From Desulfobacteraceae bacterium (GTDB lineage: Bacteria; Desulfobacterota; Desulfobacteria; Desulfobacterales; JAABPS01), in assembly GCA_011391835.1 (NCBI GenBank), contig JAABPS010000183.1, positions 1 to 6,022 of the forward strand: a DNA stretch of 6,022 nt, read 5' to 3'. Every line of letters begins with the position of its first letter. Within the stretch, counting starts at the first letter, position 1. The notes under the pieces were generated by a model, which saw only the letters and a list, made by a program, of their open reading frames with translations, was not told the origin of the DNA and did no database searches. The position numbers and the translations under genes were made by a program. Of the stretch, positions 1 to 5,549 are shown piece by piece.

Positions 1-779
1 CCGATCTTACGATATTTCCCATAGTCTTCTTTAAACATAATGACTCCAATGATTGCAGCGAATATTATACTCGTCTCACGCAACGCTGCAATAGGAGCCA
101 AAGGTGAAGTTTTCATAGCCCATAGCGCTGCTGCAAATGCAGAAACAGAAAGAAATCCAGCAACGATGCCCTTTTTACATTGAGTCTGCAAATAGATAAG
201 GATCTGTCTTTTTCGTCTAACGGTTGTGAACATGACGACAGCAAGACCCGTGATTACTTCAAGCCATCCAGCATAAACAACAAATGAGTTCGCAATCCGA
301 ACACCCATCCCGCTAACCACCGTATATCCAGCAATACATGCCCCTGTAATCAGAGCATAAATGCCCGGGACCCGTGCTAACCTTCCTTTTGCAACGGAAA
401 GCAATAAAATGCCTGAAGAAATCATAACAGTAGCGATAACCTGAGTTGGTGAAAGATATTCCCCGGCAAATACAGCTCCCAATAATATTACCATCAAAGG
501 CGCACTGCCTCTGGAAATAGGATACACTTGGGAAAAATCGCCAATTCTGTATATATTTAAAAGGAACCAGAAATACAGACAGTGTATAATTGATGCCCCG
601 GCTAAATATGGAATTGCTTCCATTTCCAGTGGCGGTAAAAACACGATAACGAAGACCCCAAACAACAGACCAATGGCACGTATTGCAGTTAGTGTCAGCA
701 GTTTGTCGCCACTGTCTTTAATGATACTATTCCAGATGGCATGAAAAAGTGCTGCTATGAGTATGACTAAATATTCCAA
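1..779 (-). CDS. DMT/EamA-family transporter, 3' end cut off by the window edge
   Basis: Inner-membrane carrier of the drug/metabolite transporter superfamily; the substrate cannot be read from the sequence. About 259 codons are visible and the C-terminus is missing; family members are usually 280-300 residues, so roughly one helix is lost. The frame is hydrophobic throughout and shows two EamA-type repeats. The first begins with the typical HAIWN motif (about residues 13-17) and contains YRIGDFSQVYPISRGSAP (about 77-94). The second contains PIAALRETSIIFAAIIG near the visible end, matching the usual AALRET segment of helix 9. The start is a TTG at 777-779: an in-frame stop lies at 804-806, no better start exists between them, and a good ribosome binding site sits just upstream. 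The gene is co-oriented with the two cassette-like genes to its right but is itself an ordinary chromosomal gene. Family assignment is confident; specificity is unknown. Confidence 0.9.
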   Translation of the reverse strand, partial: MEYLVILIAALFHAIWNSIIKDSGDKLLTLTAIRAIGLLFGVFVIVFLPPLEMEAIPYLAGASIIHCLYFWFLLNIYRIGDFSQVYPISRGSAPLMVILLGAVFAGEYLSPTQVIATVMISSGILLLSVAKGRLARVPGIYALITGACIAGYTVVSGMGVRIANSFVVYAGWLEVITGLAVVMFTTVRRKRQILIYLQTQCKKGIVAGFLSVSAFAAALWAMKTSPLAPIAALRETSIIFAAIIGVIMFKEDYGKYRKI

Positions 780-783
780 AAGG

Positions 784-790
784 CACCTTA
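784..790 (-). promoter_or_regulatory. Ribosome binding site deciding the TTG start of the EamA transporter
   Basis: The minus strand reads TAAGGTG 4 nt before the TTG at 779 (core AAGG about 7 nt away). It matches the anti-Shine-Dalgarno and is the only such motif between the in-frame stop at 804-806 and the first hydrophobic helix, so it supports the unusual TTG start. Confidence 0.6.
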
Positions 791-1006
791 GAGAATAACG
801 GATTCACGGGCTGGTGTGGAGCGGCAGCGTTGCACCACTCTGAGCGCAAAAAATTGTTACGAACAAGGGACGATCTACGCTCTGACTCTCGACGGGTGAT
901 TACTATGTGTTGATTCCAGAAGGCTCATATGGGTTGGGCGGTTCTCCTCTCCACTTGCCCCAGTGAATATCTCCGATCCACAGTTTTCAGCCTTGAGCGT
1001 TTGCAG
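784..1006. other. Intergenic stretch at the presumed far end of the cassette region
   Basis: About 220 bp without a convincing gene. It contains a perfect integron core motif, GTTGGGC at 933-939, which reads GCCCAAC (RYYYAAC) on the minus strand about 70 bp after the stop of the 145-aa gene. This is where the R'' core of that gene's own attC would be expected. I could not find the L''/L' hairpin or a partner R' core beyond it, so a second attC is not established. On the plus strand, 801-899 and then 898-966 read as two short coherent frames offset by one base, without a start or ribosome binding site. No promoter or terminator was recognised. Confidence 0.3.
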
Positions 1007-1444
1007 CTAACAGCCTCTTATAACAACCGATGGGTTGAACTGCTTCAGTTGTATAACGAATTGGTGAAAGTCGTCGAATTGGGCTAAAATAGTGACTTTC
1101 TTCTTTCCTTTCACGACTATGAAGCCGAAGGTTGCGTTAGCTGGTTTCATGGACTCTATTTCGGTCGCATTCATCCTTACTTTTCGAATCACTGATCTGA
1201 ACTCGATGGTGCCGTCACCATGGAACACGATTTGATGAGGGAATCTGAGAATCCAAAATAAGTTCCATCCACCAACGAGAAGAGGGAAGAGACCAATAAA
1301 TGGAGGTGGTGCATCCGGCCCGGTGGTAATAAACGGGAGAATGAAGAATACTACCGTCATCGCGAGGAAGACCAACAGCATCCCGAGAAGAAACGCCTTT
1401 GATCCCCAAGGCAAGTAAAGTCTGTAAGTCTTTTCCTGAGTCAT
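1007..1444 (-). CDS. Two-helix membrane protein with a C-terminal PH-like domain, probable second integron cassette gene
   Basis: Unrecognised 145-aa protein. Two hydrophobic segments (about residues 17-40 and 47-66) are joined by a Pro-rich hairpin (GPDAPPP). A soluble tail of about 75 residues follows, rich in alternating beta-type sequence (FHGDGTIEFRS, GFIVVKGKKKVTILAQF) and ending in a helix (DDFHQFVIQLKQF). That layout is typical of small bacterial membrane proteins with a PH-like C-terminal domain; a role in membrane or envelope stress is only a guess. The gene starts 55 nt after the R' core of the attC-like hairpin at 1499-1560, in the position of a second cassette gene. Ribosome binding is poor: the nearest AGG is about 12 nt from the ATG. 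Base composition is visibly more GC-rich than the neighbouring 117-aa gene, as expected for cassettes of independent origin. Confidence 0.75.
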   Translation of the reverse strand: MTQEKTYRLYLPWGSKAFLLGMLLVFLAMTVVFFILPFITTGPDAPPPFIGLFPLLVGGWNLFWILRFPHQIVFHGDGTIEFRSVIRKVRMNATEIESMKPANATFGFIVVKGKKKVTILAQFDDFHQFVIQLKQFNPSVVIRGC

Positions 1445-1498
1445 AGTTGCTTTAGACCTGTCAGCTCCATGCCATTGCTAGATTCCACGCGATTCATC

Positions 1499-1560
1499 TA
1501 CCAACGCACGGCTTCACATGCGGCGGCTTCATGCCGTCGCCGTGAAAGCCGTGGTTATGT
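1499..1560 (-). other. attC: attC-like recombination site (integron cassette)
   Basis: Read on the minus strand, a 62-bp element runs R'' ACATAAC (1560-1554), L'' CACGGCTT, inner stem, loop ATGAA (1532-1528), inner stem, L' AAGCCGTG, then R' GTTGGTA (1505-1499). Outer arms 1507-1514 and 1546-1553 pair perfectly over 8 bp. Three more pairs follow (1515-1517 with 1542-1544), leaving A1545 extrahelical. An 8-bp GC-rich inner stem (1520-1527 with 1533-1540, one G-T) follows a small internal loop. An extra base in the L'' arm is a hallmark of attC sites and sets their orientation; here it agrees with the gene direction. Length is close to the classical 60-bp aadA-type attC. The cores match RYYYAAC and GTTRRRY imperfectly (R' is 5 of 7). 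The stop codon of the 117-aa gene (1555-1557) lies inside R''. Confidence 0.8.
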
Positions 1561-1931
1561 TTCTTTAACTTTTTTTAGGATTGAACGTTTGTATATAAGA
1601 TCATTTGTCAATAAAATTAAACAGATAAATTCTATTACCATAATATGAAAAAAGGTTTCAGGATGTTCAGGACGAGATTTGTAGCATCCATATAATACAA
1701 AGAATATTACAGGAGTTGAATAGACATAAATTTTCTCAATTAAGATCATTCGGGTATACGATGTTATGATTTTCTTCTTCTTTTCATTTGGCCATAAATT
1801 GATTGAGTCCACCATTTTGTTTTTTGCAAAATGTTTCAACAAACCAATTATCACCGCGAAACAGCCAAAGCCGAGGAAAACTTTAAACCATAATGGATAA
1901 GTGATCATAATTTAGTCTCCTTAAGACATAA
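1505..1931 (-). mobile_element. Integron gene cassette carrying the 117-aa membrane protein gene
   Basis: Using the usual G/TT exchange point, the cassette runs leftwards from the core GTTATGT (1932-1926, minus strand) to the G at 1505 in the R' core of the attC-like site, 427 bp in all. In a circularised cassette the core at the front becomes the R' partner of its own attC. Here that core, GTTATGT, is the exact reverse complement of the R'' core ACATAAC at 1560-1554, which independently supports both boundaries. The cassette is almost filled by one short gene with its own ribosome binding site and no obvious promoter, as in typical cassettes. Confidence 0.65.
1555..1908 (-). CDS. Small three-helix membrane protein, integron cassette gene
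   Basis: Unrecognised 117-aa protein. Three probable transmembrane segments are visible, at about residues 5-27, 57-76 and 86-106. A strongly basic, lysine-rich loop (NEKKKKI, 41-47) lies between the first two, and the tail is basic (RSILKKVKET). The ATG at 1908 is preceded by an ideal Shine-Dalgarno, TAAGGAG (1923-1917), 8 nt away. The TAA stop is embedded in the R'' core of the attC-like hairpin, an economy typical of integron cassettes. Codon use is strongly AT-biased, unlike the 145-aa gene beyond the hairpin. Expression would depend on a promoter in the integrase/attI region to the right, but none could be identified with confidence. No function can be assigned. Confidence 0.85.
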   Translation of the reverse strand: MITYPLWFKVFLGFGCFAVIIGLLKHFAKNKMVDSINLWPNEKKKKIITSYTRMILIEKIYVYSTPVIFFVLYGCYKSRPEHPETFFHIMVIEFICLILLTNDLIYKRSILKKVKET

Positions 1932-2058
1932 CAATTAATATACGAACTTCGTTTTTTCCGATGATTTTGGTTATCATTCTAACACGTGTCATTATCTTTT
2001 AAAAATAGAAAACTTGCATAAATACAAATAAATATCTACGTATACGATTTCGTATTTC
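1926..2058 (-). other. attI: Presumed attI/leader region between dead integrase and first cassette
   Basis: This AT-rich segment occupies the attI position of an integron, between the 5' end of the integrase remnant and the first cassette core GTTATGT (1932-1926, minus strand; 6 of 7 to GTTRRRY). A further core-like GTTAGAA on the minus strand at about 1991-1970 and an 8-bp palindrome ACACGTGT (1982-1989) lie nearby. The identification rests on position and on the first cassette core. attI sites are not conserved enough to be recognised by sequence alone. No clear cassette promoter with good -35 and -10 boxes was found. Confidence 0.35.
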
Positions 2059-2087
2059 ATGATAATAAAGACCAAAAGCGAACTTCG
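1942..2087. repeat. Three related short palindromes of the CGAA-n-TTCG type
   Basis: ACGAACTTCGT (1942-1952), ATACGATTTCGTAT (2042-2055) and CGAACTTCG inside GCGAACTTCGTA (2078-2089) are short inverted repeats sharing a CGA-n-TCG core. They cluster in the divergent region between the cassette gene and the integrase remnant. They may be operator or recombinase-binding sites; the sequence alone does not decide. They do not match the LexA boxes I know. Confidence 0.4.
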
Positions 2088-2429
2088 TAGTTTATGGAAA
2101 ATTTGTCCAACTTTAAGAAATATTGGCATTCTTCCAGAGTTTCAAACTTTTCTTTTGGAAAAGAAGCTGGTGCCAGAAAAGAACGTCTTCTTTTATTTAT
2201 GAATTCATTTAACGGAAATCAATTTGTAAAATTTCTCTAAGCATCTAAATCTGTATCTAAAGCAGGGGACTTTCTATATTATTGTGGGCAAACAGATTTA
2301 TATCTTTCTATCAAAAAGACTTAAAAACAACAAGTTATAATTAAGTCCTTTCTTGATGTACTCGAGAAGGAAGGTAAAGAAGATTGGCAAATCTCTCAAT
2401 TCAGCTGTGAAGGTTGGCCGAAGAAGTAA
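2059..2429 (+). pseudogene. Decayed N-terminal fragment of an integron-type tyrosine recombinase
   Basis: No intact frame covers this stretch, but its pieces read as one protein. From ATG 2059 the frame gives 47 residues including ILPEFQTFLLEKKLVPEKN, ending at TGA 2200-2202. The neighbouring frame then continues, starting around 2199, through MNSFNGNQFVKFL, TAA (2238-2240), ASKSVSKAGDFLYYCGQ, TAA (2322-2324) and SFLDVLEKEGKEDWQISQ, to a stop at 2427-2429. A short F..FL..K.LVP.K..FY segment followed later by FL..LE.....DWQ..Q is what I know from the N-terminal SAM-like domain of integron-type integrases with an extended N-terminus. After DWQISQ the third frame reads SAVKVG, hinting at a second frameshift. 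The catalytic domain with its R-H-R-Y residues is absent; the sequence runs into the 3' end of the stress-protein gene. The orientation, divergent from the cassettes, is the normal integron layout. Family call is by eye only. Confidence 0.45.
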
Positions 2430-2447
2430 TTTTGGGAAAGCCCATCC

Positions 2448-2867
2448 TCACTTTACCGTAAGCACAGGACAATTGGCGCTTAAAATCACATACTGGGCAG
2501 TAGATCCGAATAATAATTTTCCTACTTTTGACTTCTTTTGAATTCCAATAATTATTTCTTCAATTTTATTCTCTTCAGCATAGGCAACAAGATCCTCGCC
2601 CGCCTCCAGGCTCCGTGCGGAAACATGTGTTTTGCACGGGATTGAATCTTTATCAAAACTTTTCTTTATCTCATCAAGCGCCTCTTCGGCCTTTTCAAAG
2701 TCTTTCCAAAGCTTTTCCGCAACTTTATCTCCTGAGGAATCATACATGGCTTTTCCGTATGAAATAACAATATGGACAACCGCTTTCATGGTTTTGGCCC
2801 TTTTTCGTGCTAAGCTCACAGCTTTTTTTGCAGCAGATGAACCATCATAGCAAACCATTAAATTCAT
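2448..2867 (-). CDS. Universal stress protein, UspA family
   Basis: Single-domain cytoplasmic Usp of 139 residues, the usual length. It begins with the beta-1 strand and conserved Asp (MNLMVCYDGS, Asp8) and ends with the ATP-binding loop and beta-5 (GIQKKSKVGKLLFGSTAQYV, residues 108-127, then CPVLTVK). The nucleotide motif G-2x-G-9x-G-S/T is present with its second glycine replaced by lysine (G108, K111, G121-S122), so nucleotide binding is likely but not certain. Such proteins act as homodimers in stress adaptation, often in energy-limited anaerobes. The start is fixed by AGGAG 7 nt before the ATG. A promoter lies about 95 bp upstream, making the gene monocistronic and divergent from the dehydratase operon. 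No strong terminator is visible after the stop; only a 4-bp TGGG/CCCA stem is found there. Confidence 0.93.
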   Translation of the reverse strand: MNLMVCYDGSSAAKKAVSLARKRAKTMKAVVHIVISYGKAMYDSSGDKVAEKLWKDFEKAEEALDEIKKSFDKDSIPCKTHVSARSLEAGEDLVAYAEENKIEEIIIGIQKKSKVGKLLFGSTAQYVILSANCPVLTVK

Positions 2868-2962
2868 ATCTATCTCCTGTTTTTCAAAATTACGATCAAA
2901 CGAACAATTCAGATTGCTGGGATACTATTTTATCCGAAAATTACCTCTCGAATTTATTATGA

Positions 2963-2991
2963 TTTTTATTAAATTATCTATTTTATGTCAA
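2963..2991 (-). promoter_or_regulatory. Sigma70-type promoter of the universal stress protein gene
   Basis: On the minus strand a perfect TTGACA (2991-2986) is followed after 17 bp by TAAAAA (2968-2963). The implied 5' UTR is about 90 nt. The -10 box is weaker than the -35 box, and the surroundings are AT-rich, so the exact -10 could differ by a few bases. Confidence 0.55.
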
Positions 2992-3100
2992 GGGAAAACC
3001 CCTGAGTTCATTTCGGAAAAACCTGGTTTCCTCCTTTTACGTGTGGTTCAGGTAACGTCTGCTATTGTGTTAAGAAAACCGCTTTCGTGCCTTTTTTAGA

Positions 3101-3129
3101 TTGACTGCTTCAGCGCTATCTTTTATATT
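3101..3129 (+). promoter_or_regulatory. Sigma70-type promoter of the dehydratase operon
   Basis: TTGACT (3101-3106) and TATATT (3124-3129) are separated by 17 bp, each one mismatch from consensus. Transcription would start near 3136, leaving a leader of about 75 nt before the first ATG. Together with the promoter at 2963-2991 it makes the 343-bp gap between the stress protein and the operon a divergent promoter region. Nothing else in that gap looks like a gene. Confidence 0.6.
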
Positions 3130-3210
3130 GGCCGAGCTTTTATGGATAATTTCGCTTTTAAACCTTCACCTGTTTTCTATTATTTCTGAATGCTTGCTTA
3201 GCGGAGTCAA

Positions 3211-4326
3211 ATGATGATTGAACACTTTCACAGTATAATATCCAATGTATCCAGCACAATATCTAAATATGAAACTGAGCTGAAAAAACCGGTAATCGGT
3301 GTCATGCCAGCCTATTTTCCCATGGAGCTTATTGATGCAGCAGGAGGGTATCCTGTCCAGCTATGGGGCAATAATTTGCCTATCCAACGATCAGATACCT
3401 ACTTGCAATCTTACTGCTGTTCCGTTGCCCGGTCCGTTCTGGAGCTTGAGATGAAGGGCGGAGCAAATATGGTCAAAGCATACGCTTTTACATCTATATG
3501 TGACACGTTAATTAATTTGCGCGAAATTTACAGGCGGCTTTTTCAAAAACCTACGTTTGAGCTTTCCATTCCAAGCACTCAGACAGAACAAGCACGCCGT
3601 AATTATCTGAAAAATATTATAGACACTGTAACCAAAGGGCTGGAATCTGTAACAGGGAAAAAAATTACACAAAATTCATTAAAGGATGCATCGGCTATCT
3701 ATGCCAGGTCAAGAGAATTGCAGCGAAAACTCTATGAATTGCGGCAAACAAAACCCGGTGTGATTAAAAATTATGACTTTTATGCAGTTTTGAAAGCTGG
3801 ATTTTTTCTTCCCAGGTCTATTTATAATGACATGCTCGAAGGATTAATCCGGCAACTCGAAAAACTTCCTGCCCCATCTGCAAAGAGGCCAAAAATTTTG
3901 ATGAGCGGAATGGTTTTTGATCCGATTGAAGCTTACAAAATTTTTGACGAACTTGAAATTCACATCGTTGATGATGATTTTGCCAATGGCTGGCGAACCG
4001 CTTCTAAAACCGCATTTAACTATAAAGACATTTACGAAGGCGTAACTCAATACCTGTTTCAGCCTGCACCCTGCTGCTGTGTGTATAATCCGGATCTCGA
4101 CAGGCATGAGTATTTGATAAAAAAAGTAAAAACCTCCGGAGCGCAAGGTGTTATTTTCTGGTATATTAAGTTCTGTGAGCCGGATGCATTTGACCGTCCC
4201 CAGCTCATTGGGAGATTAAAAAAAGAAGGCATTCCATCTGTAACCATTGAAATTGAGCTTTCCATGACAAATTTTGATCCTGTGAAAACACGGATTAACG
4301 CATTTTGTGAAATGTTAGAGGGGTAA
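3211..4326 (+). CDS. 2-hydroxyacyl-CoA dehydratase / benzoyl-CoA reductase family, HgdB/BcrC-like subunit
   Basis: One of two [4Fe-4S] subunits of an enzyme that either dehydrates a 2-hydroxyacyl-CoA by a ketyl-radical mechanism or reduces an aromatic acyl-CoA; it acts in the cytoplasm of anaerobes. The 371-aa length is close to BcrC and HgdB. The three cluster-binding cysteine positions are visible: Cys70 in YCCSVARS, Cys97 in TSICDT and Cys322 in IKFCEPD. The region GAQGVIFWYIKFCEPDAF is characteristic of this subunit. An extra Cys run (PCCC, 288-290) sits where relatives usually have PCP. Two consecutive ATGs are possible: GGAG at 3203-3206 lies 4 nt from the first and 7 nt from the second, so translation may begin at 3214. 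It forms an operon with the next gene. The order small subunit then large subunit resembles bcrC-bcrB, but the substrate cannot be told. Confidence 0.9.
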   Translation: MMIEHFHSIISNVSSTISKYETELKKPVIGVMPAYFPMELIDAAGGYPVQLWGNNLPIQRSDTYLQSYCCSVARSVLELEMKGGANMVKAYAFTSICDTLINLREIYRRLFQKPTFELSIPSTQTEQARRNYLKNIIDTVTKGLESVTGKKITQNSLKDASAIYARSRELQRKLYELRQTKPGVIKNYDFYAVLKAGFFLPRSIYNDMLEGLIRQLEKLPAPSAKRPKILMSGMVFDPIEAYKIFDELEIHIVDDDFANGWRTASKTAFNYKDIYEGVTQYLFQPAPCCCVYNPDLDRHEYLIKKVKTSGAQGVIFWYIKFCEPDAFDRPQLIGRLKKEGIPSVTIEIELSMTNFDPVKTRINAFCEMLEG

Positions 4327-4330
4327 ACCA

Positions 4331-5533
4331 ATGACAGAATTTAAATCGATCTCCAAAATGAAAGAGATCATGACCGAATACTATATTGAAGCCAAAACAA
4401 CCAAGGTTAAACCCATCGCATGGTTAACCAGCGGCGCTCCCGTTGATTTTGTAAATGCGATGGATATCATTCCTATATATCCGGAAAACTACGCGGCCAT
4501 GTGCGCTGCTTCTCACCAATCCGTAGAACTGATGGAAATCGCTGAGAGAGAAGGATTTTCACAGGATATCTGCGCCTATGCCCGCACGGATTTTGGCGCT
4601 GATATTTCTCAGGGCGGCCCTATTCAGGGTCTCCCCAAACCGGATATGCTTATCGCCTCGACAAATATATGCAAAACCGTCACAAAATGGTATCAAGTTA
4701 TCGCGCGTAAATATAATGTACCCCTCTTTGTTGTGGATACACCTTTTCTTCACGATGGGATGACAAATGAGCTTGTTGACTATACCGTCAAGCAGTTTAA
4801 AGACCTTGAGAAATTCCTCGCTGATTTTACAAAACGGCCATTTGATGATGACCGCCTTGAGCAGATTATCATTCTTGGCCTTGAGGCCTCTACCTGGTGG
4901 AAAAAAATGCTCAGCCTGGGCAAAACCATTCCATCTCCTTTTAACAGCCTGGACACGTTTATTCACCTTGCGCCCATTGTTGTGCTGCGAGGTACTCAGA
5001 AATGCGTGGACTATTACAAAATGCTCTATGAAGAAGTGGCCGAGCTTGCCGAAAAAAAAATCGGCTCCATACCCGATGAAAAATATCGTGTATTATGGGA
5101 CAATCTGCCCATCTGGTTTAAAATGAGAAGAAATTCTGCCTTCTTTCAAGAAAAAAAATGCGCCCTTGTAGCGGCGACCTATTCAAACAGCTGGGGAGGA
5201 TTGGATGCTTTTGAATTAGACACCGACGATCCTTATCGGGGGCTTGCGCAATCCTATCTGGGTGCATACATTAATATTGGTTTTGAAGACCGGATTCGCT
5301 ATCTTTCCAAATTAATTAAGGAATTTTCACTTACCGGTTTTATCATGCACTCCAACAGAAGCTGTAAACCCTATTCCGTAGGCATGTACCGCCTCCAGGA
5401 AGAAGTCACCAAACTCACGGGCAAGCCCGGCGTGGTTATTGAGGCAGACCAAAATGATCCACGGGTTTACTCAGAAGCACAAGTCGAAACACGGCTGGAA
5501 GCATTTATTGAATCCATGGAAAGTATCAATTGA
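4331..5533 (+). CDS. 2-hydroxyacyl-CoA dehydratase / benzoyl-CoA reductase family, HgdA/BcrB-like subunit
   Basis: Partner subunit of the preceding gene, expected to form the heterodimer that holds two [4Fe-4S] clusters and the acyl-CoA site. It has 400 residues, slightly shorter than typical BcrB. Family signatures run in order: WLTSGAPVDFVNAMDIIPIYPEN (31-53), Cys81 in DICAYARTDFG, GGPIQGLPKPDMLIAS (95-110), Cys114 in NICKTVTKWY, VDTPF, Cys345 in SNRSCKPYS, and EADQNDPRVYSEAQVETR near the C-terminus. The three cluster cysteines are all present. The start lies 4 nt after the upstream stop, with GAGGGG overlapping the end of that gene, so the two are translationally coupled and made in equal amounts. 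The ATP-dependent activator (HgdC, or BcrA/BcrD) is not encoded nearby. It could be a dehydratase of an amino-acid-derived 2-hydroxyacyl-CoA or an aryl-CoA reductase; the sequence does not decide. Confidence 0.92.
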   Translation: MTEFKSISKMKEIMTEYYIEAKTTKVKPIAWLTSGAPVDFVNAMDIIPIYPENYAAMCAASHQSVELMEIAEREGFSQDICAYARTDFGADISQGGPIQGLPKPDMLIASTNICKTVTKWYQVIARKYNVPLFVVDTPFLHDGMTNELVDYTVKQFKDLEKFLADFTKRPFDDDRLEQIIILGLEASTWWKKMLSLGKTIPSPFNSLDTFIHLAPIVVLRGTQKCVDYYKMLYEEVAELAEKKIGSIPDEKYRVLWDNLPIWFKMRRNSAFFQEKKCALVAATYSNSWGGLDAFELDTDDPYRGLAQSYLGAYINIGFEDRIRYLSKLIKEFSLTGFIMHSNRSCKPYSVGMYRLQEEVTKLTGKPGVVIEADQNDPRVYSEAQVETRLEAFIESMESIN

Positions 5534-5549
5534 GCTTGTCCCAATGAAA

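Noticed and set aside
1499..1560. Hairpin as an ordinary rho-independent terminator of the 117-aa gene
   Set aside because: No T-run follows the stem on either strand. The stem is interrupted by an extrahelical base and flanked by paired integron cores, with the stop codon inside the element.
2059..2429. Alternative idea that TAA is read through or recoded in this frame
   Set aside because: All other genes here use TAA or TGA as normal stops. A frameshift and loss of the catalytic domain make simple gene decay the better explanation.
2353..2541. Plus-strand frame of 62 codons overlapping the stress-protein gene end
   Set aside because: It starts at a TTG without a ribosome binding site and half of it is antisense to the well-supported Usp gene. 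Its first part is the alternative frame of the recombinase remnant.
3015..3038. Terminator-like hairpin GGAAA/TTTCC followed by TCCTTTT
   Set aside because: The stem is only 5 bp of mostly A-T pairs. No gene on the plus strand ends just upstream, so there is nothing for it to terminate.
2914..3099. Plus-strand frame of 61 codons in the divergent intergenic region
   Set aside because: It has no ribosome binding site and its start is a TTG. It overlaps the Usp promoter, and its composition is that of AT-rich noncoding DNA.
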